DNA of 44,954 nt, taken from a bacterium (lineage in GTDB: Bacteria; Verrucomicrobiota; Verrucomicrobiia; Chthoniobacterales; UBA6821). The stretch covers positions 273,400 through 318,353 of the forward strand of contig JAJZSL010000002.1 of NCBI GenBank assembly GCA_021849805.1, in the 5' to 3' direction. The first letter of the stretch is position 1. Every line of letters starts with the position of its first letter. The translations under genes were made by a program, and so were the position numbers. Of the stretch, positions 1-8,153 are shown one piece after another. The notes under the pieces were generated by a model. The model worked only from the letters and a program-made list of their open reading frames with translations. It made no database searches and was not told the DNA's origin.

Positions 1-127
1 TGTGGCCGCTGGTGAAGAAGAGTTGGGAGTGAATTCTTCCTTGACTTCGTTTGATTTATCGGATGTGGCCACTAATCAAGTTGATTTATCGGATGTGGCC
101 GCTGGTGAAGAAGAGTTGGGAGTGAAT
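1..127 (+). repeat. Nested direct repeats inside the sctP-like gene
   Basis: A 34-bp sequence at 1-34 recurs without change at 94-127, a period of 93 bp or 31 codons. A 20-bp sequence at 51-70 recurs at 81-100, a period of 30 bp. Both periods are multiples of three, so copy-number change would lengthen or shorten the protein without a frameshift. The repeats probably continue left of the window. Confidence 0.85.
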
Positions 128-667
128 AAGAGTGCTCATGAGGTAGAAGAAAATTTAGGAGTTTCGGTTTCTTCTCCCCAAAGTCAGTACATTGATGATT
201 TCAAGAGAGAAGGAGCTCTATCATCTGCTCAGGAGCTTGGAAGCAATATTTCAAAATCACTCGCTAGTGCTCTACGTACAGGAAATATTTCTGATTTTAT
301 GAGTGAACTTACGGCTACCGTAAGTCAAGTGCGTCGTAATAGCGCGAGTGGTCAAGATATCACTTTTCAACTACGAAGTGATGTTCTAGAGGGAACAAGC
401 ATTCACATTCATGCTAATAAAACTCAAATGCAGGTTGATTTTTCTACTACAAGTGCTGCGAGCAATGCTCTCCTGAGTGAACATCTAACAACATTGCAAA
501 ATCATCTTACTACTCTTTGCCCTGGACAAGTTGTCGAAGTGAAAAATCAATATTTAACCTCCTCTTATTCTGCTGAATGGAAGAGTGATCAAGGAGGAGA
601 AGATGATTCTGCAGGCTCTCATCAGGAAGGTAAGAGGAATTCAAATCATCATGATGAAACTTTATAA
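2..667 (+). CDS. sctP: SctP-like T3SS needle-length/substrate-switch protein (5' partial)
   Basis: The frame is open at the left edge, so the N-terminus lies outside the window. The visible part starts with a repetitive acidic stretch (motifs DLSDVA and AGEEELGVN twice each). After a linker comes a C-terminal domain of about 75 residues, from DITFQLRSDV to VVEVKNQ. Its pattern of alternating beta strands, a hydrophobic helix with LTTLQNHLTTL and a final VVEV strand resembles the C-terminal domain of FliK/YscP/HrpP proteins. Those proteins measure needle or hook length and trigger the export switch through SctU/FlhB. The position just before sctQ-R-S-T-U, as in the Yersinia yscP-U order, supports the call. 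Its 3' end overlaps sctQ by about 65 nt. Family proteins are often repetitive and poorly conserved, so the name rests on weak fold resemblance plus context. Confidence 0.6.
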   Translation: MAAGEEELGVNSSLTSFDLSDVATNQVDLSDVAAGEEELGVNKSAHEVEENLGVSVSSPQSQYIDDFKREGALSSAQELGSNISKSLASALRTGNISDFMSELTATVSQVRRNSASGQDITFQLRSDVLEGTSIHIHANKTQMQVDFSTTSAASNALLSEHLTTLQNHLTTLCPGQVVEVKNQYLTSSYSAEWKSDQGGEDDSAGSHQEGKRNSNHHDETL

Positions 668-1691
668 ACCAAGAGAATTTTCTCAAGATGATGTGGATCT
701 ACTCGAAGAGTTGATTTTCTCTCAGCGATTATTCCCAATTAAAAAAACAACTCAGAGCATACGTTTTCTCCTTTCTTTGGAGCCGGACGCTCTGGCAGAT
801 GCTTTTACACTTTTCTTCAAGAGTGGAGAAGAGTTTCTTTCTCTAGTACTCAAGCCAAGTTCTGGAAGTAATTTTTCAAAATTGTTACTACAGTATGGAG
901 GTGAGGAAAATATTCCCCATGACTTTCTCCTAGCCCTCAGAGCTTTTCTAAGTCGTCAAATCATTGATGCTCTCGAGGAGTTTTTTCAGATTCCTCTCTC
1001 TTTGATTGAAGAGAAAGAAGCAAAAACAGATCCAAGGAAAAAAATTTATTTTCAAATTATCGATGAGCATTCAGAGCTTCAGTTTCAAGGAGCCATTGAG
1101 ATTCCATCTTCGTTGTTTCCAAAACTCATCACCGCTGCTCGATCACTGCCTAGAGTTGAGCGAGGCGATTTAGCTAGTTTTACTTTTCAAGGAGAAGTTC
1201 TCCTTGGTCATACTTCAATATCGATAACAGAGCTCAAGAAGCTTCTGCCAGGAGATCTTATTTTCTTTCATGAGCCATCAGCATTTGCCCATGGCGAAGG
1301 TTTTTTTTGTTTTTCTCACGGAGAAAAAATTCCTCTGCAGCTTCAATCCAAGCAACTTGAAGCGTTGATCCAACCATTTAAGGAAGTCTTACTCGTTGAT
1401 TTTCTTCCTGCTCCTCTTCCAGAGAGGAAAGAGAAGATCGATCCTTCAGCAGAAGAGTTGGCTTCTCCAGTGGAAGAAATAGAATTGACCTTTAGCGCTG
1501 GCACACTCTCCCTGAGCATGGAGGAAATCAATCAACTTGTTAAAACAAAAAAATTATCTCAATTACCTCTTCAAAAGAATCCCATGAAACTCTTGGTTCA
1601 AAGAACCTTGGTGGGTACTGGATCCCTAGTTGAAATTCATGGACAGCATGCCCTTTTTCTTACACAACTTAATTTAAAAAATGAATGTTAA
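603..1691 (+). CDS. sctQ: SctQ, T3SS cytoplasmic ring (C-ring/sorting platform) protein
   Basis: SctQ forms the cytoplasmic sorting platform below the export gate, the counterpart of flagellar FliM/FliN. About 360 residues fit the family. The last 70 residues form a SpoA-type domain: an ELTFSAGTLSLSMEEINQL strand-helix start, then GTGSLVEIHGQHALFL. A weaker central region (residues about 185-260) may be a second SpoA copy. Start choice: the frame also offers GTG at 585 and ATGs at 651 and 654. I prefer ATG 603 because AAGGAGG lies five bases upstream (591-597), although this overlaps sctP by 65 nt; ATG 651/654 would overlap by under 20 nt. The 3' end overlaps sctR by 11 nt, implying translational coupling. 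Confidence 0.8.
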   Translation: MILQALIRKVRGIQIIMMKLYKPREFSQDDVDLLEELIFSQRLFPIKKTTQSIRFLLSLEPDALADAFTLFFKSGEEFLSLVLKPSSGSNFSKLLLQYGGEENIPHDFLLALRAFLSRQIIDALEEFFQIPLSLIEEKEAKTDPRKKIYFQIIDEHSELQFQGAIEIPSSLFPKLITAARSLPRVERGDLASFTFQGEVLLGHTSISITELKKLLPGDLIFFHEPSAFAHGEGFFCFSHGEKIPLQLQSKQLEALIQPFKEVLLVDFLPAPLPERKEKIDPSAEELASPVEEIELTFSAGTLSLSMEEINQLVKTKKLSQLPLQKNPMKLLVQRTLVGTGSLVEIHGQHALFLTQLNLKNEC

Positions 1692-2340
1692 TATTGGAAA
1701 TCCTCTTGAGTTAATCTTGGTCCTGGGAGTAGTTGCCATGCTCCCTTTTATTGCTGTCATGGTTACCTCGTTTGCCAAGGTCATCGTTGTTTTTAGTTTG
1801 GTGAGAACAGCTCTAGGTCTTCAATCGAGTCCTCCCAATATGGTGCTCAATGGAATGGCAATTGTTTTGTCACTCTATGTTATGTTTCCCGTTCTCTCGG
1901 ATACCTATCATTTGACAGAAAAGCTCAATATTTCCAATGTGACTCTCTCTACAATTGGGCCCATGATGGATTCAATTAAAGAACCGATAGAAACATTCTT
2001 AAGCAATAATAGCAAAGTGAATGTCCAGAAATTTTTTGTTGTTACTGCCAAACGGATTTGGCCTCCAAAATATGGAAATTCTGTTTCTAAAACGGACTTA
2101 ATTATTTTGGTGCCCTCATTTCTTGTTTCTGAATTAACAGCTGCTTTTCAAATAGGATTCATTCTCTACCTGCCATTTATTATTATTGACTTAGTGATTT
2201 CCAATATCCTGATGGCTCTTGGAATGATGATGCTTTCACCAACAACAATTTCACTTCCCTTTAAATTATTGCTTTTCTGTTTTGTGGATGGTTGGACGCG
2301 TTTAATGGATGGCCTCATTATGACTTATCGAATTTCCTAG
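1681..2340 (+). CDS. sctR: SctR, T3SS export gate protein (FliP/YscR family)
   Basis: This inner-membrane protein is the main subunit of the helical SctR5S4T1 export gate at the base of the injectisome. Its 219 residues match the usual length of about 215-220. Hallmarks are the early segment PFIAVMVTSFAKVIVVFSLV, RTALGLQSSPPNMVLNGMA (family RxALGxQQxPxNxxLxGLA), and the C-terminal LVPSFLVSELTAAFQIGF and DLVISNILMALGMMML blocks. About four hydrophobic helices are visible. It starts inside the sctQ 3' end and is followed 15 nt later by sctS. Confidence 0.97.
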   Translation: MNVNIGNPLELILVLGVVAMLPFIAVMVTSFAKVIVVFSLVRTALGLQSSPPNMVLNGMAIVLSLYVMFPVLSDTYHLTEKLNISNVTLSTIGPMMDSIKEPIETFLSNNSKVNVQKFFVVTAKRIWPPKYGNSVSKTDLIILVPSFLVSELTAAFQIGFILYLPFIIIDLVISNILMALGMMMLSPTTISLPFKLLLFCFVDGWTRLMDGLIMTYRIS

Positions 2341-2355
2341 AGGAGGAATATTTTA

Positions 2356-2628
2356 ATGAACCAAGATGTTTCTGTTAATCTTGTCTCTCAAGCGATGCTC
2401 TTGGTGCTCACCTCTTCGCTTCCTCCTATTGTTGTGGCGACAGCAGTTGGACTCTTAGTAGCCTTATTCCAAGCACTCACCCAAATCCAAGATCAGACTC
2501 TTCCTTTTGCTATTAAGGTCATCGCTACTTTTCTAGTCATTGTTTATGCTATGAATTATGTCTTTGGTGATCTCTTAAACTTCACTATCATCTCTTTCCG
2601 TGATTTTCCCTCCATGCTTAATCATTAA
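2356..2628 (+). CDS. sctS: SctS, T3SS export gate protein (FliQ/YscS family)
   Basis: A small inner-membrane component of the export gate with two long hydrophobic hairpin helices (about residues 14-42 and 50-78). The 90-aa length is typical (86-90). Family pattern: AMLLVLTSSLPPIVVATAVGL, then FQALTQIQDQTLPFAIK, corresponding to the well-conserved QAxTQIQDQTLxFxxK stretch. A strong ribosome binding site (GAGGAGG at 2340-2346, nine bases before the ATG) overlaps the sctR stop codon, which fits coupled translation. Confidence 0.97.
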   Translation: MNQDVSVNLVSQAMLLVLTSSLPPIVVATAVGLLVALFQALTQIQDQTLPFAIKVIATFLVIVYAMNYVFGDLLNFTIISFRDFPSMLNH

Positions 2629-2683
2629 GTAAGTTTTCCTCAAAGCTTCCAATGATTCTACCATCTGAGTGCACCTAGCGTTC

Positions 2684-3475
2684 ATGAACTCTCTTTCCTC
2701 TCTTCCCCATTGGATTATTGAGGCCCCCATGATCCTCGCTCTTGCATCGGTACGATTCGGAATTGTATTAACCATCGTTCCTTTTTTTTCAGCTAGTGGT
2801 CTTCCTCGACAAGTTTTCTTAATCATGACCATGGGGATCATTATTCCTATGACGGCTCCTATGATTTCGCTTGAGCATGAGGACTTAGTCTACATGATGA
2901 TTCTCATAGCAAAGGAAATTTTTTTAGGAATTGTTATCTCCTTTTTTATTTCCGTAATTTTTTGGGCGGTTGAAATTGCTGGAGAGCTTATTGATCTTCA
3001 GCGCGGAACAACCGCTGGAGGAATTTATAATCCCATGTTAGGAGCTCAGGAGTCTCCAATAGGAGGAATGTTTCTTCGTATTGTTAGTTACTTCTTTTTT
3101 GCTTCAGGTAGTTTTCTTGCTTTATTAGAAGTGATGTTCTCAAGTTATGAAGTCTATCCCATTGAGAAGCTCTTACCTTCTTTTTCTATTGGTTGGCAGA
3201 GCACGATTTTCCCCTTTTTCACTAAAGTTTTTGAGTTAGGCATTCTCTATGGGGCCCCTTTGCTCATCATTTTCTTTTTTATGGATTTTGGATTGGGTTT
3301 GATGAATCGCTTTGTTTCGCAGCTCAATATTTTCTTCATTTCTCTTCCCATTAAGAGTGGTCTTTGCTTTATCTTTTTACCATTTTACATGCACTATCTT
3401 ATTGAAGGATTTGAACATGATCTCTTCACTCCAGCAGGAGTAGCACTTTTTTTAAAAGGACTTTTTCATGGCTGA
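2684..3475 (+). CDS. sctT: SctT, T3SS export gate protein (FliR/YscT family)
   Basis: The single-copy export gate subunit that caps the SctR/SctS helix in the inner membrane. From ATG 2684 the product is 263 aa, the family size. It has about six hydrophobic helices and the characteristic EIAGELIDLQRGTTAGGIYNP-like block (family: GxlIDxqRG), then MLGAQESPIGGMF, and a C-terminal MNRFVSQLNIFFISLPIKSG (family nRfapQLNvFflamPiKs). An upstream in-frame GTG at 2669 exists, but the ATG is the better start. The end overlaps sctU by 8 nt. Confidence 0.96.
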   Translation: MNSLSSLPHWIIEAPMILALASVRFGIVLTIVPFFSASGLPRQVFLIMTMGIIIPMTAPMISLEHEDLVYMMILIAKEIFLGIVISFFISVIFWAVEIAGELIDLQRGTTAGGIYNPMLGAQESPIGGMFLRIVSYFFFASGSFLALLEVMFSSYEVYPIEKLLPSFSIGWQSTIFPFFTKVFELGILYGAPLLIIFFFMDFGLGLMNRFVSQLNIFFISLPIKSGLCFIFLPFYMHYLIEGFEHDLFTPAGVALFLKGLFHG

Positions 3476-4532
3476 GCAACCTAGTGGAGAAAAGACAGAG
3501 GAGCCAACGCAGAAGCGTCTTAGCGACGCAAGAGAGAGAGGACAAGTTGCTAAAAGTACTGATGTGGTCACAACCATTAGTACTTTTTTTGTGATGGAAA
3601 CAATTTATTTAACGCTAGGCGATATTTATAAATCACTCATCAGGCTTTTTAATAATGTTTTTGATGCGATTGCTAGGCCGAGTGTGAATTCTCTTATGGA
3701 TCTCTTAGAAGTCTCTGTTCCTTGTTTACTCTCAGAACTCTTTCCAGTAGCTATTGTCGCTGCCCTTGCTGTCATTATTGCTAATGTGGGTCAGTTTGGC
3801 TTTCTTTTTTCATTAGAACCACTAACCCCTCAGCTCAGTAAATTAAGCCCCTTGAGTGGAATGAAGAAAATTTTTTCACTCAAAACTCTCTTAGAGCTTG
3901 TTAAATCAGCCATTAAACTCACGCTCTTTGGAGTCCTGCTCTATTATATTATTTCAAATTCGATAGGTCCGCTGGCGACACTTCCCTTTGCAACACTATT
4001 CAACTCCTTAGATATCGTTCAACCAATGTTGCTTCATTTTATTACTTGGTTCATGGCTCTCTACGTTGTGATTGCTCTTTTTGATTTCATTCTTCAAAAA
4101 AAGTTGCTCATGAAAGAGCTTAGAATGACCAAGGATGAAACAAAGCGTGAAATGCATGATATGGAGGGTGACCCTCAGATTAAAGGGAATCGTCGTCGTC
4201 TCCAGCGAGAAATGATTTTTGAAGATACCTCAACGGCTACGCGTAAATCAACCGTACTGGTGACCAATCCGACACACTATGCAGCTGCTATTTATTATGA
4301 ACTAGGGAAAACACCTCTTCCTGTTCTCAGAGCTAAAGGGAGCGGGTTCATTGCACTGAGGATGATTTCTGTTGCTCGGGAAGAAAATATTCCCATTGTA
4401 GAAAATGTTCCCCTAGCACGTGCTCTCTACAACGAACTTGAAGTCAACGATATCATTCCTAAGAATCTTCTAGAACCAATTACAGAAATTTTACGCTGGG
4501 TTAGGACTTTGCCACCACGAATAGCAAGTTAG
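3468..4532 (+). CDS. sctU: SctU, T3SS autoproteolytic export switch protein (FlhB/YscU family)
   Basis: SctU controls which substrates the injectisome exports. The N-terminus GEKTEEPTQKRLSDARERGQ is the classic FlhB/YscU signature. Four membrane helices follow, then a cytoplasmic domain with the self-cleavage motif N267-P-T-H270 in VLVTNPTHYAAAIYYE. The motif is intact, so autocleavage between N267 and P268 is expected. Length 354 aa is normal. sctV, the ATPase genes and the secretin gene are not in the window and must lie elsewhere or to the left. The stop codon is followed at once by a dispersed repeat (4533-4645). Confidence 0.97.
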   Translation: MAEQPSGEKTEEPTQKRLSDARERGQVAKSTDVVTTISTFFVMETIYLTLGDIYKSLIRLFNNVFDAIARPSVNSLMDLLEVSVPCLLSELFPVAIVAALAVIIANVGQFGFLFSLEPLTPQLSKLSPLSGMKKIFSLKTLLELVKSAIKLTLFGVLLYYIISNSIGPLATLPFATLFNSLDIVQPMLLHFITWFMALYVVIALFDFILQKKLLMKELRMTKDETKREMHDMEGDPQIKGNRRRLQREMIFEDTSTATRKSTVLVTNPTHYAAAIYYELGKTPLPVLRAKGSGFIALRMISVAREENIPIVENVPLARALYNELEVNDIIPKNLLEPITEILRWVRTLPPRIAS

Positions 4533-4645
4533 AGCATTTTCACTAACGTTGTAGTTGTGCATTGCGAGGTCACTTCGGTGCTCAAGTCCGCGCGTATCAG
4601 AATACACGGTGGATCTATACGCCTCGTTTCTGGCACTACATCGGC
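4533..4645 (+). repeat. Dispersed repeat family B, copy 1
   Basis: About 113 bp that match 44623-44738 throughout. Shared blocks include AGCATTTTCAC, AACGTTG, TTGTGCATTGCG, TGCTC, GTATCA, AATACAC and ATCGGCT, with scattered substitutions. It begins at the base after the sctU stop codon and ends where the 166-bp element (copy 1) starts. The central hairpin clear in the other copy is degraded here. No coding potential is seen. Confidence 0.8.
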
Positions 4646-4812
4646 TATAGTCAAATTACTTAGAAATTAGATGGAAATGGACTTGATCTTTTTTAAAAAA
4701 TGCAGCGTTCTCATCCCATCACCTTATCGTTGAGATAGCGCTCGGTCTTCGGCCTTACCTTTTTTAAAAATCTCTACGTTCTTTCCTGTGATTTCTAAGT
4801 AATTTGACTATA
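4646..4812 (+). repeat. 166-bp inverted-repeat element (MITE-like), copy 1
   Basis: The left end TATAGTCAAATTAC and right end GTAATTTGACTATA form terminal inverted repeats of about 24 clean bases; the inner part of the left repeat has diverged. The interior carries the family's shared TTTAAAAAATGCAGCG, GATAGCGCTCGGTC and TTCGGCC blocks. The rest of this gap (4813-4987) is AT-rich without a convincing gene. It contains a possible weak hairpin, GAGAGCC near 4861 with GGGCTCT near 4889. Confidence 0.9.
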
Positions 4813-4987
4813 TAACTGCATTTCAAACGCTCTAGTAGCCTTTATAAAAGACTATCTAATGAGAGCCTAAGTCACAGGGAGAGGGGGGCTCTTCATCCGA
4901 CAGCTGAGTATTAGAAGAATTAAGTCTTGCAAAGTGACTCACGAGCATGGATAAAGCTCCCCTTTTTTTCCAAAGTTCCCCCTAGTC

Positions 4988-5956
4988 GTGTCCCCCAAAG
5001 TTTTTTTCTTCTTTTTCCTTTTCCTATATTCAATAACCCTTTCAGCTAGGAAGCTCCATGCTCTGGAGATGGGAGTGCCGATTGAACCATCGATTCAACA
5101 AGCTAGTGGCTCTTCTAATTTTCCGATGAAGAGAGGAATGATCAACGACAGAGAAAAGAATGGCAGCTCCATTAATGAAAATAGAGAAGAGCATGTTCAC
5201 ATCATGAAGTCTCTGGTGAATGTCTTGGAATTCCATGATTTTTTAAACTCTTTTTCTACTCTTGAGGAAACACTCGCTTTTTATAAGCAGGAGATGAGTT
5301 CTTTTCTTCTTTCAGAAGCATCCTCACTTCAGGAGAAGCCTCGCTATCGTATTGTTCCTGGCATGGAAGAACATCCAATCACCTTTCTAGATCTTAGAGC
5401 GATGAATGCTTATTGTGCCTGGAAGAATAAAGAAGAACCTTCCTTGAGAAGAAAGTATCACTTGGTTACTCAACAAGAGATAGAAGCTGTTTTTTCTGCT
5501 CCCAATCATGTTGCGACGTTTTTTGAAACTTCATTTCAAGAAATCATTGCAAGAGATCAAGGAGGCGTGCTCTCCTATGGAATCTTCACTTTGCACCATG
5601 ATGGAGAATATTCTATCCAGAGCATGGATCCTACTATTTTCACGGGAGGCGAAACTGTCGGCTTTCGTCTTGCCTTCAGCGACGACGCTGATCTCAAGGA
5701 AGTAGACATTCCCTCAAGTCGCTCCAATCATGAGTCTTCTTCGGGAATGCCCAATTTGGAAGATAGTAAGAAAATGATTGCTGTTGCTATCCCAGCTTAT
5801 TTGATAGCTCCTCCTACGCTTGTAGCTCTGAGTGACTATTCACTTGGAGTAGGCTTAGAAAGTTCCATTTTGGGAGGGTGTGCGCTTGCTGGAGTGACTC
5901 TCTTTTCTATGGGAGTTCTAGGTCTCATCGTTGCTGGAGTATTATTGCTAAAGTGA
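4988..5956 (+). CDS. Exported protein with degenerate FGE/sulfatase-modifying-factor-like region
   Basis: A GTG start gives a convincing signal peptide (MSPKVFFFFFLFLYSITLS, cleavage near residue 24-26). Residues about 130-230 resemble the formylglycine-generating-enzyme fold common in repeat-rich exported bacterial proteins. AMNAYCAWKNKE matches the family AxxYCxWxs pattern, KYHLVTQQEIEAVF matches YRLPTEAEWEYA, and ETVGFRLAF matches the usual terminal GFRLA. The catalytic cysteine pair of true FGEs is not visible, so a structural or binding role is more likely. The C-terminal 60 residues form two hydrophobic segments rich in Ala/Gly, suggesting a membrane anchor. It lies just after the T3SS block, separated by repeats; a functional link is unproven. 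Confidence 0.6.
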   Translation: MSPKVFFFFFLFLYSITLSARKLHALEMGVPIEPSIQQASGSSNFPMKRGMINDREKNGSSINENREEHVHIMKSLVNVLEFHDFLNSFSTLEETLAFYKQEMSSFLLSEASSLQEKPRYRIVPGMEEHPITFLDLRAMNAYCAWKNKEEPSLRRKYHLVTQQEIEAVFSAPNHVATFFETSFQEIIARDQGGVLSYGIFTLHHDGEYSIQSMDPTIFTGGETVGFRLAFSDDADLKEVDIPSSRSNHESSSGMPNLEDSKKMIAVAIPAYLIAPPTLVALSDYSLGVGLESSILGGCALAGVTLFSMGVLGLIVAGVLLLK

Positions 5957-6076
5957 CCAGAATCATGAAGGACTATGGGATTGAGAGACATTGATTTTAA
6001 ATGACTTTTTAGTGAAGACGTTCTAAACTAGCACCCCCACTAGTATTTCTCTTCACTGTCTCCTCTTTATTGATTC

Positions 6077-6697
6077 ATGTCCTCTTTAGTTCTTACTAGC
6101 TCTTCTGATCATCCTACGATTCCAACAGAAAAACATCAAGGAGCTCCTCCCTTTGTTTGTAAATTTGGGATGATTGTTTTTCTGCTCTCCGAAGCCATGC
6201 TCTTTGCTGGTTTGATTGGTGGTTATCTTGTATTGCGCATGGCTTCTGCTCAGTGGCCGCCCACTCCCAACCTTCCAGCGTTACCAAAAATTTTGACTGG
6301 TTGTAACACACTTGTGCTCATTGCAAGCAGTCTTGCTTTTCACATGGTTGAAGTTTCTGTAAAAAATGGGAAGAGTGGACGACGTTGGCTGTTTCTTACT
6401 ATTCTCTTAGGGAGCACGTTTCTCTGTGGACAAGCTTACGAATGGACCCATCTCTATCATGAAGGTCTCTGGTTTCATCTTGGTGGTATTTATGGCTCTT
6501 CTTTTTTTGTTTTAACAGGATTTCATGGTGTGCACGTTCTCATTGGGGTGTTGCTTATTCTCTGGTGCTTTCTCCGTCAAGTTTTCTTCCGCTCTTTTAC
6601 TCAGCAACATCACGTAGCGCTAGATAATGTAGGACTCTACTGGCATTTCGTTGATATTGTTTGGGTCTTTCTCTATACCGTTCTCTATATTCTTTGA
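6077..6697 (+). CDS. ctaE: Cytochrome c oxidase subunit III
   Basis: Subunit III of a haem-copper terminal oxidase in the inner membrane. The 206-aa, five-helix form is typical of bacterial CtaE/CoxC. Visible family blocks are FGMIVFLLSEAMLFAGLIGGYLV with its conserved Glu near residue 40, the central FFVLTGFHGVHVLIGV (family FHGlHVxxG), and the C-terminal YWHFVDIVWVFLY. Catalytic subunits I and II are absent upstream, so the oxidase genes are split. The SCO chaperone and two small membrane proteins follow closely, suggesting one transcription unit to about 8.1 kb. Confidence 0.95.
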   Translation: MSSLVLTSSSDHPTIPTEKHQGAPPFVCKFGMIVFLLSEAMLFAGLIGGYLVLRMASAQWPPTPNLPALPKILTGCNTLVLIASSLAFHMVEVSVKNGKSGRRWLFLTILLGSTFLCGQAYEWTHLYHEGLWFHLGGIYGSSFFVLTGFHGVHVLIGVLLILWCFLRQVFFRSFTQQHHVALDNVGLYWHFVDIVWVFLYTVLYIL

Positions 6698-6707
6698 ACT
6701 CACGTTC

Positions 6708-7355
6708 ATGGATTCCTCTTCCTCTCCTCGACCTTCTTTTTCCCTTCTCGGATGGGGAGTCATTTTCCTCATCGCTACTCTTCTCATCGGAGCAGCAGCA
6801 TTGACATTCCGTCGTGTAGAGAAGAACCATCATCATCCTCGAGAGCATCCCTTCCTGGCAGAAATCCCTCCTTTTTCTTTTACTACCCAAGAGGGAAGAA
6901 TGTTGAGAAAGGAAGATCTTCTTGGAAAAATCTGGATTGCCGATTTTATTTTTACACGCTGTGCTGGTCCCTGTCCCTTGCTAACATCTCGCATGCTTGA
7001 GCTCTCCTCTCGACTTACTAACAATCCTCAAGTCAAGCTAGTCTCTATTACTGTTGATCCTCTCTACGATACCCCTGAGGTTCTTCATCGCTATGCTAGC
7101 ACTATTCATGCGGATCCTAGCAGATGGTTTTTTCTAACAGGACCACTGCCAGCAATGAGCACTTTTATACAAGAAGGGATGAAGCAACCCTTAGCAATTG
7201 ACCCAGAAGGGACTCCTAACCACTCTACGCGCTTGATGCTTGTTGATCGCCAGGGTATGATTAGAGGTTACGAAGAGGGGAGTGATCCAGAAGTTGTCCA
7301 AAAATTACTAACCAAAATCGGAGATCTTCTCCGTGAATCTCCTCACTCATTTTAA
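6708..7355 (+). CDS. SCO1/SenC-family copper chaperone for cytochrome oxidase
   Basis: SCO proteins deliver copper to the CuA site of oxidase subunit II at the outer face of the membrane. ATG 6708 (10 nt after ctaE) gives 215 aa: one N-terminal transmembrane anchor (GWGVIFLIATLLIGAAALTF), then a thioredoxin-like domain. The copper ligands are present as C85-x3-C89 in FTRCAGPCP and H172 in NHSTRL. The SITVDPLYDTPEVL block is also typical. An open frame extends upstream into ctaE, but the ATG after the ctaE stop is clearly the start. Confidence 0.94.
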   Translation: MDSSSSPRPSFSLLGWGVIFLIATLLIGAAALTFRRVEKNHHHPREHPFLAEIPPFSFTTQEGRMLRKEDLLGKIWIADFIFTRCAGPCPLLTSRMLELSSRLTNNPQVKLVSITVDPLYDTPEVLHRYASTIHADPSRWFFLTGPLPAMSTFIQEGMKQPLAIDPEGTPNHSTRLMLVDRQGMIRGYEEGSDPEVVQKLLTKIGDLLRESPHSF

Positions 7356-7373
7356 AAACAGAAATATCGATTC

Positions 7374-7646
7374 ATGAATCATTGTTTCAGAAAAATAACA
7401 TTCCTGATTTTTTTCTTGATCCCCTTTTCCAGGTCCTCGTTCTTGATGGCTTGTGAAGGATGCAAAATGGCCTCTTCGGGTGGTTTTAAAGAGATGCAGA
7501 CCATTCAAGCTGGCATGGCTCTCTCATGGAGTGTCCTTTTTTTTCTCTTGGTGCTTTTTTTACTCTTAGGTTTCTTTGTTTGGGCCATGCATATGGCTTC
7601 TCAACAAGCTCAGCAAATCCACAGATCTAAGGGACATCTTTCCTAA
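7374..7646 (+). CDS. Small membrane protein in the cytochrome-oxidase group
   Basis: A 90-aa protein with an N-terminal hydrophobic segment that could be a signal peptide (TFLIFFLIPFSRSSFLMA). A short CEGCK motif follows, then one transmembrane helix (about residues 52-73) and a basic tail rich in Gln and His. ATG 7446 would give a shorter form without the signal. It lies 18 nt after the SCO gene and 42 nt before the DUF420 gene, so a role in oxidase assembly is plausible by context only. I do not recognise the family. Confidence 0.7.
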   Translation: MNHCFRKITFLIFFLIPFSRSSFLMACEGCKMASSGGFKEMQTIQAGMALSWSVLFFLLVLFLLLGFFVWAMHMASQQAQQIHRSKGHLS

Positions 7647-7688
7647 GTAATGAACTCATCAACATTCACTCAATAAATCTTACGACTG

Positions 7689-8144
7689 ATGATGCTCCCT
7701 ACTTCTTTAGTGACTCTATCGGATTTGCCATTGATCAATGCTCTACTCAATGCTCTCAGTACTCTTTTCCTGATCGCTGGTTGGTGCTGTATCAGGAATC
7801 AGTATCGACGTGCTCATGCCTGCTGCATGATTACAGCTTTTTTGACCTCGTCACTTTTTCTTTGCTGTTATTTAATCTACCACTTCAATATCCCTGGGCA
7901 TCACGTGGCTTTTAGCGCTAGTGGGTGGCCCCGATTTCTCTATTTTTTTATTCTCTTTACACACCTTCCACTGGCACTACTGCTTCTACCACTAGTGATC
8001 ATGACTTTCCTGCCAGCGCTAGCGGGCTGTTTGGAGCGCCACAAGAGAATTGCCAAATGGACGCTGCCTATTTGGCTTTATGTTTCTCTTACTGGTGTTC
8101 TTGTTTACTGCATGCTCTACCTCTGGTTTCCAAAGCCATACTAA
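7689..8144 (+). CDS. DUF420-family membrane protein (CtaM-like, oxidase-associated)
   Basis: 151 aa with four hydrophobic helices. The segment MITAFLTSSLFLCCYLIYHF matches the DUF420 pattern, and a later His in FTHLPLALLLLPLV fits the family's conserved histidines. DUF420 proteins, including Bacillus CtaM/YozB, occur beside haem-copper oxidase and SCO genes and help oxidase maturation. The order ctaE-SCO-DUF420 here matches that context. Two adjacent ATGs (7689, 7692) are possible starts. Confidence 0.85.
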   Translation: MMLPTSLVTLSDLPLINALLNALSTLFLIAGWCCIRNQYRRAHACCMITAFLTSSLFLCCYLIYHFNIPGHHVAFSASGWPRFLYFFILFTHLPLALLLLPLVIMTFLPALAGCLERHKRIAKWTLPIWLYVSLTGVLVYCMLYLWFPKPY

Positions 8145-8153
8145 TCTTTCTGT

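Noticed and set aside
2575-2841. Minus-strand 88-aa open frame over sctS/sctT
   Set aside because: Shadow of the T3SS genes, rich in Arg/Met with no family features.
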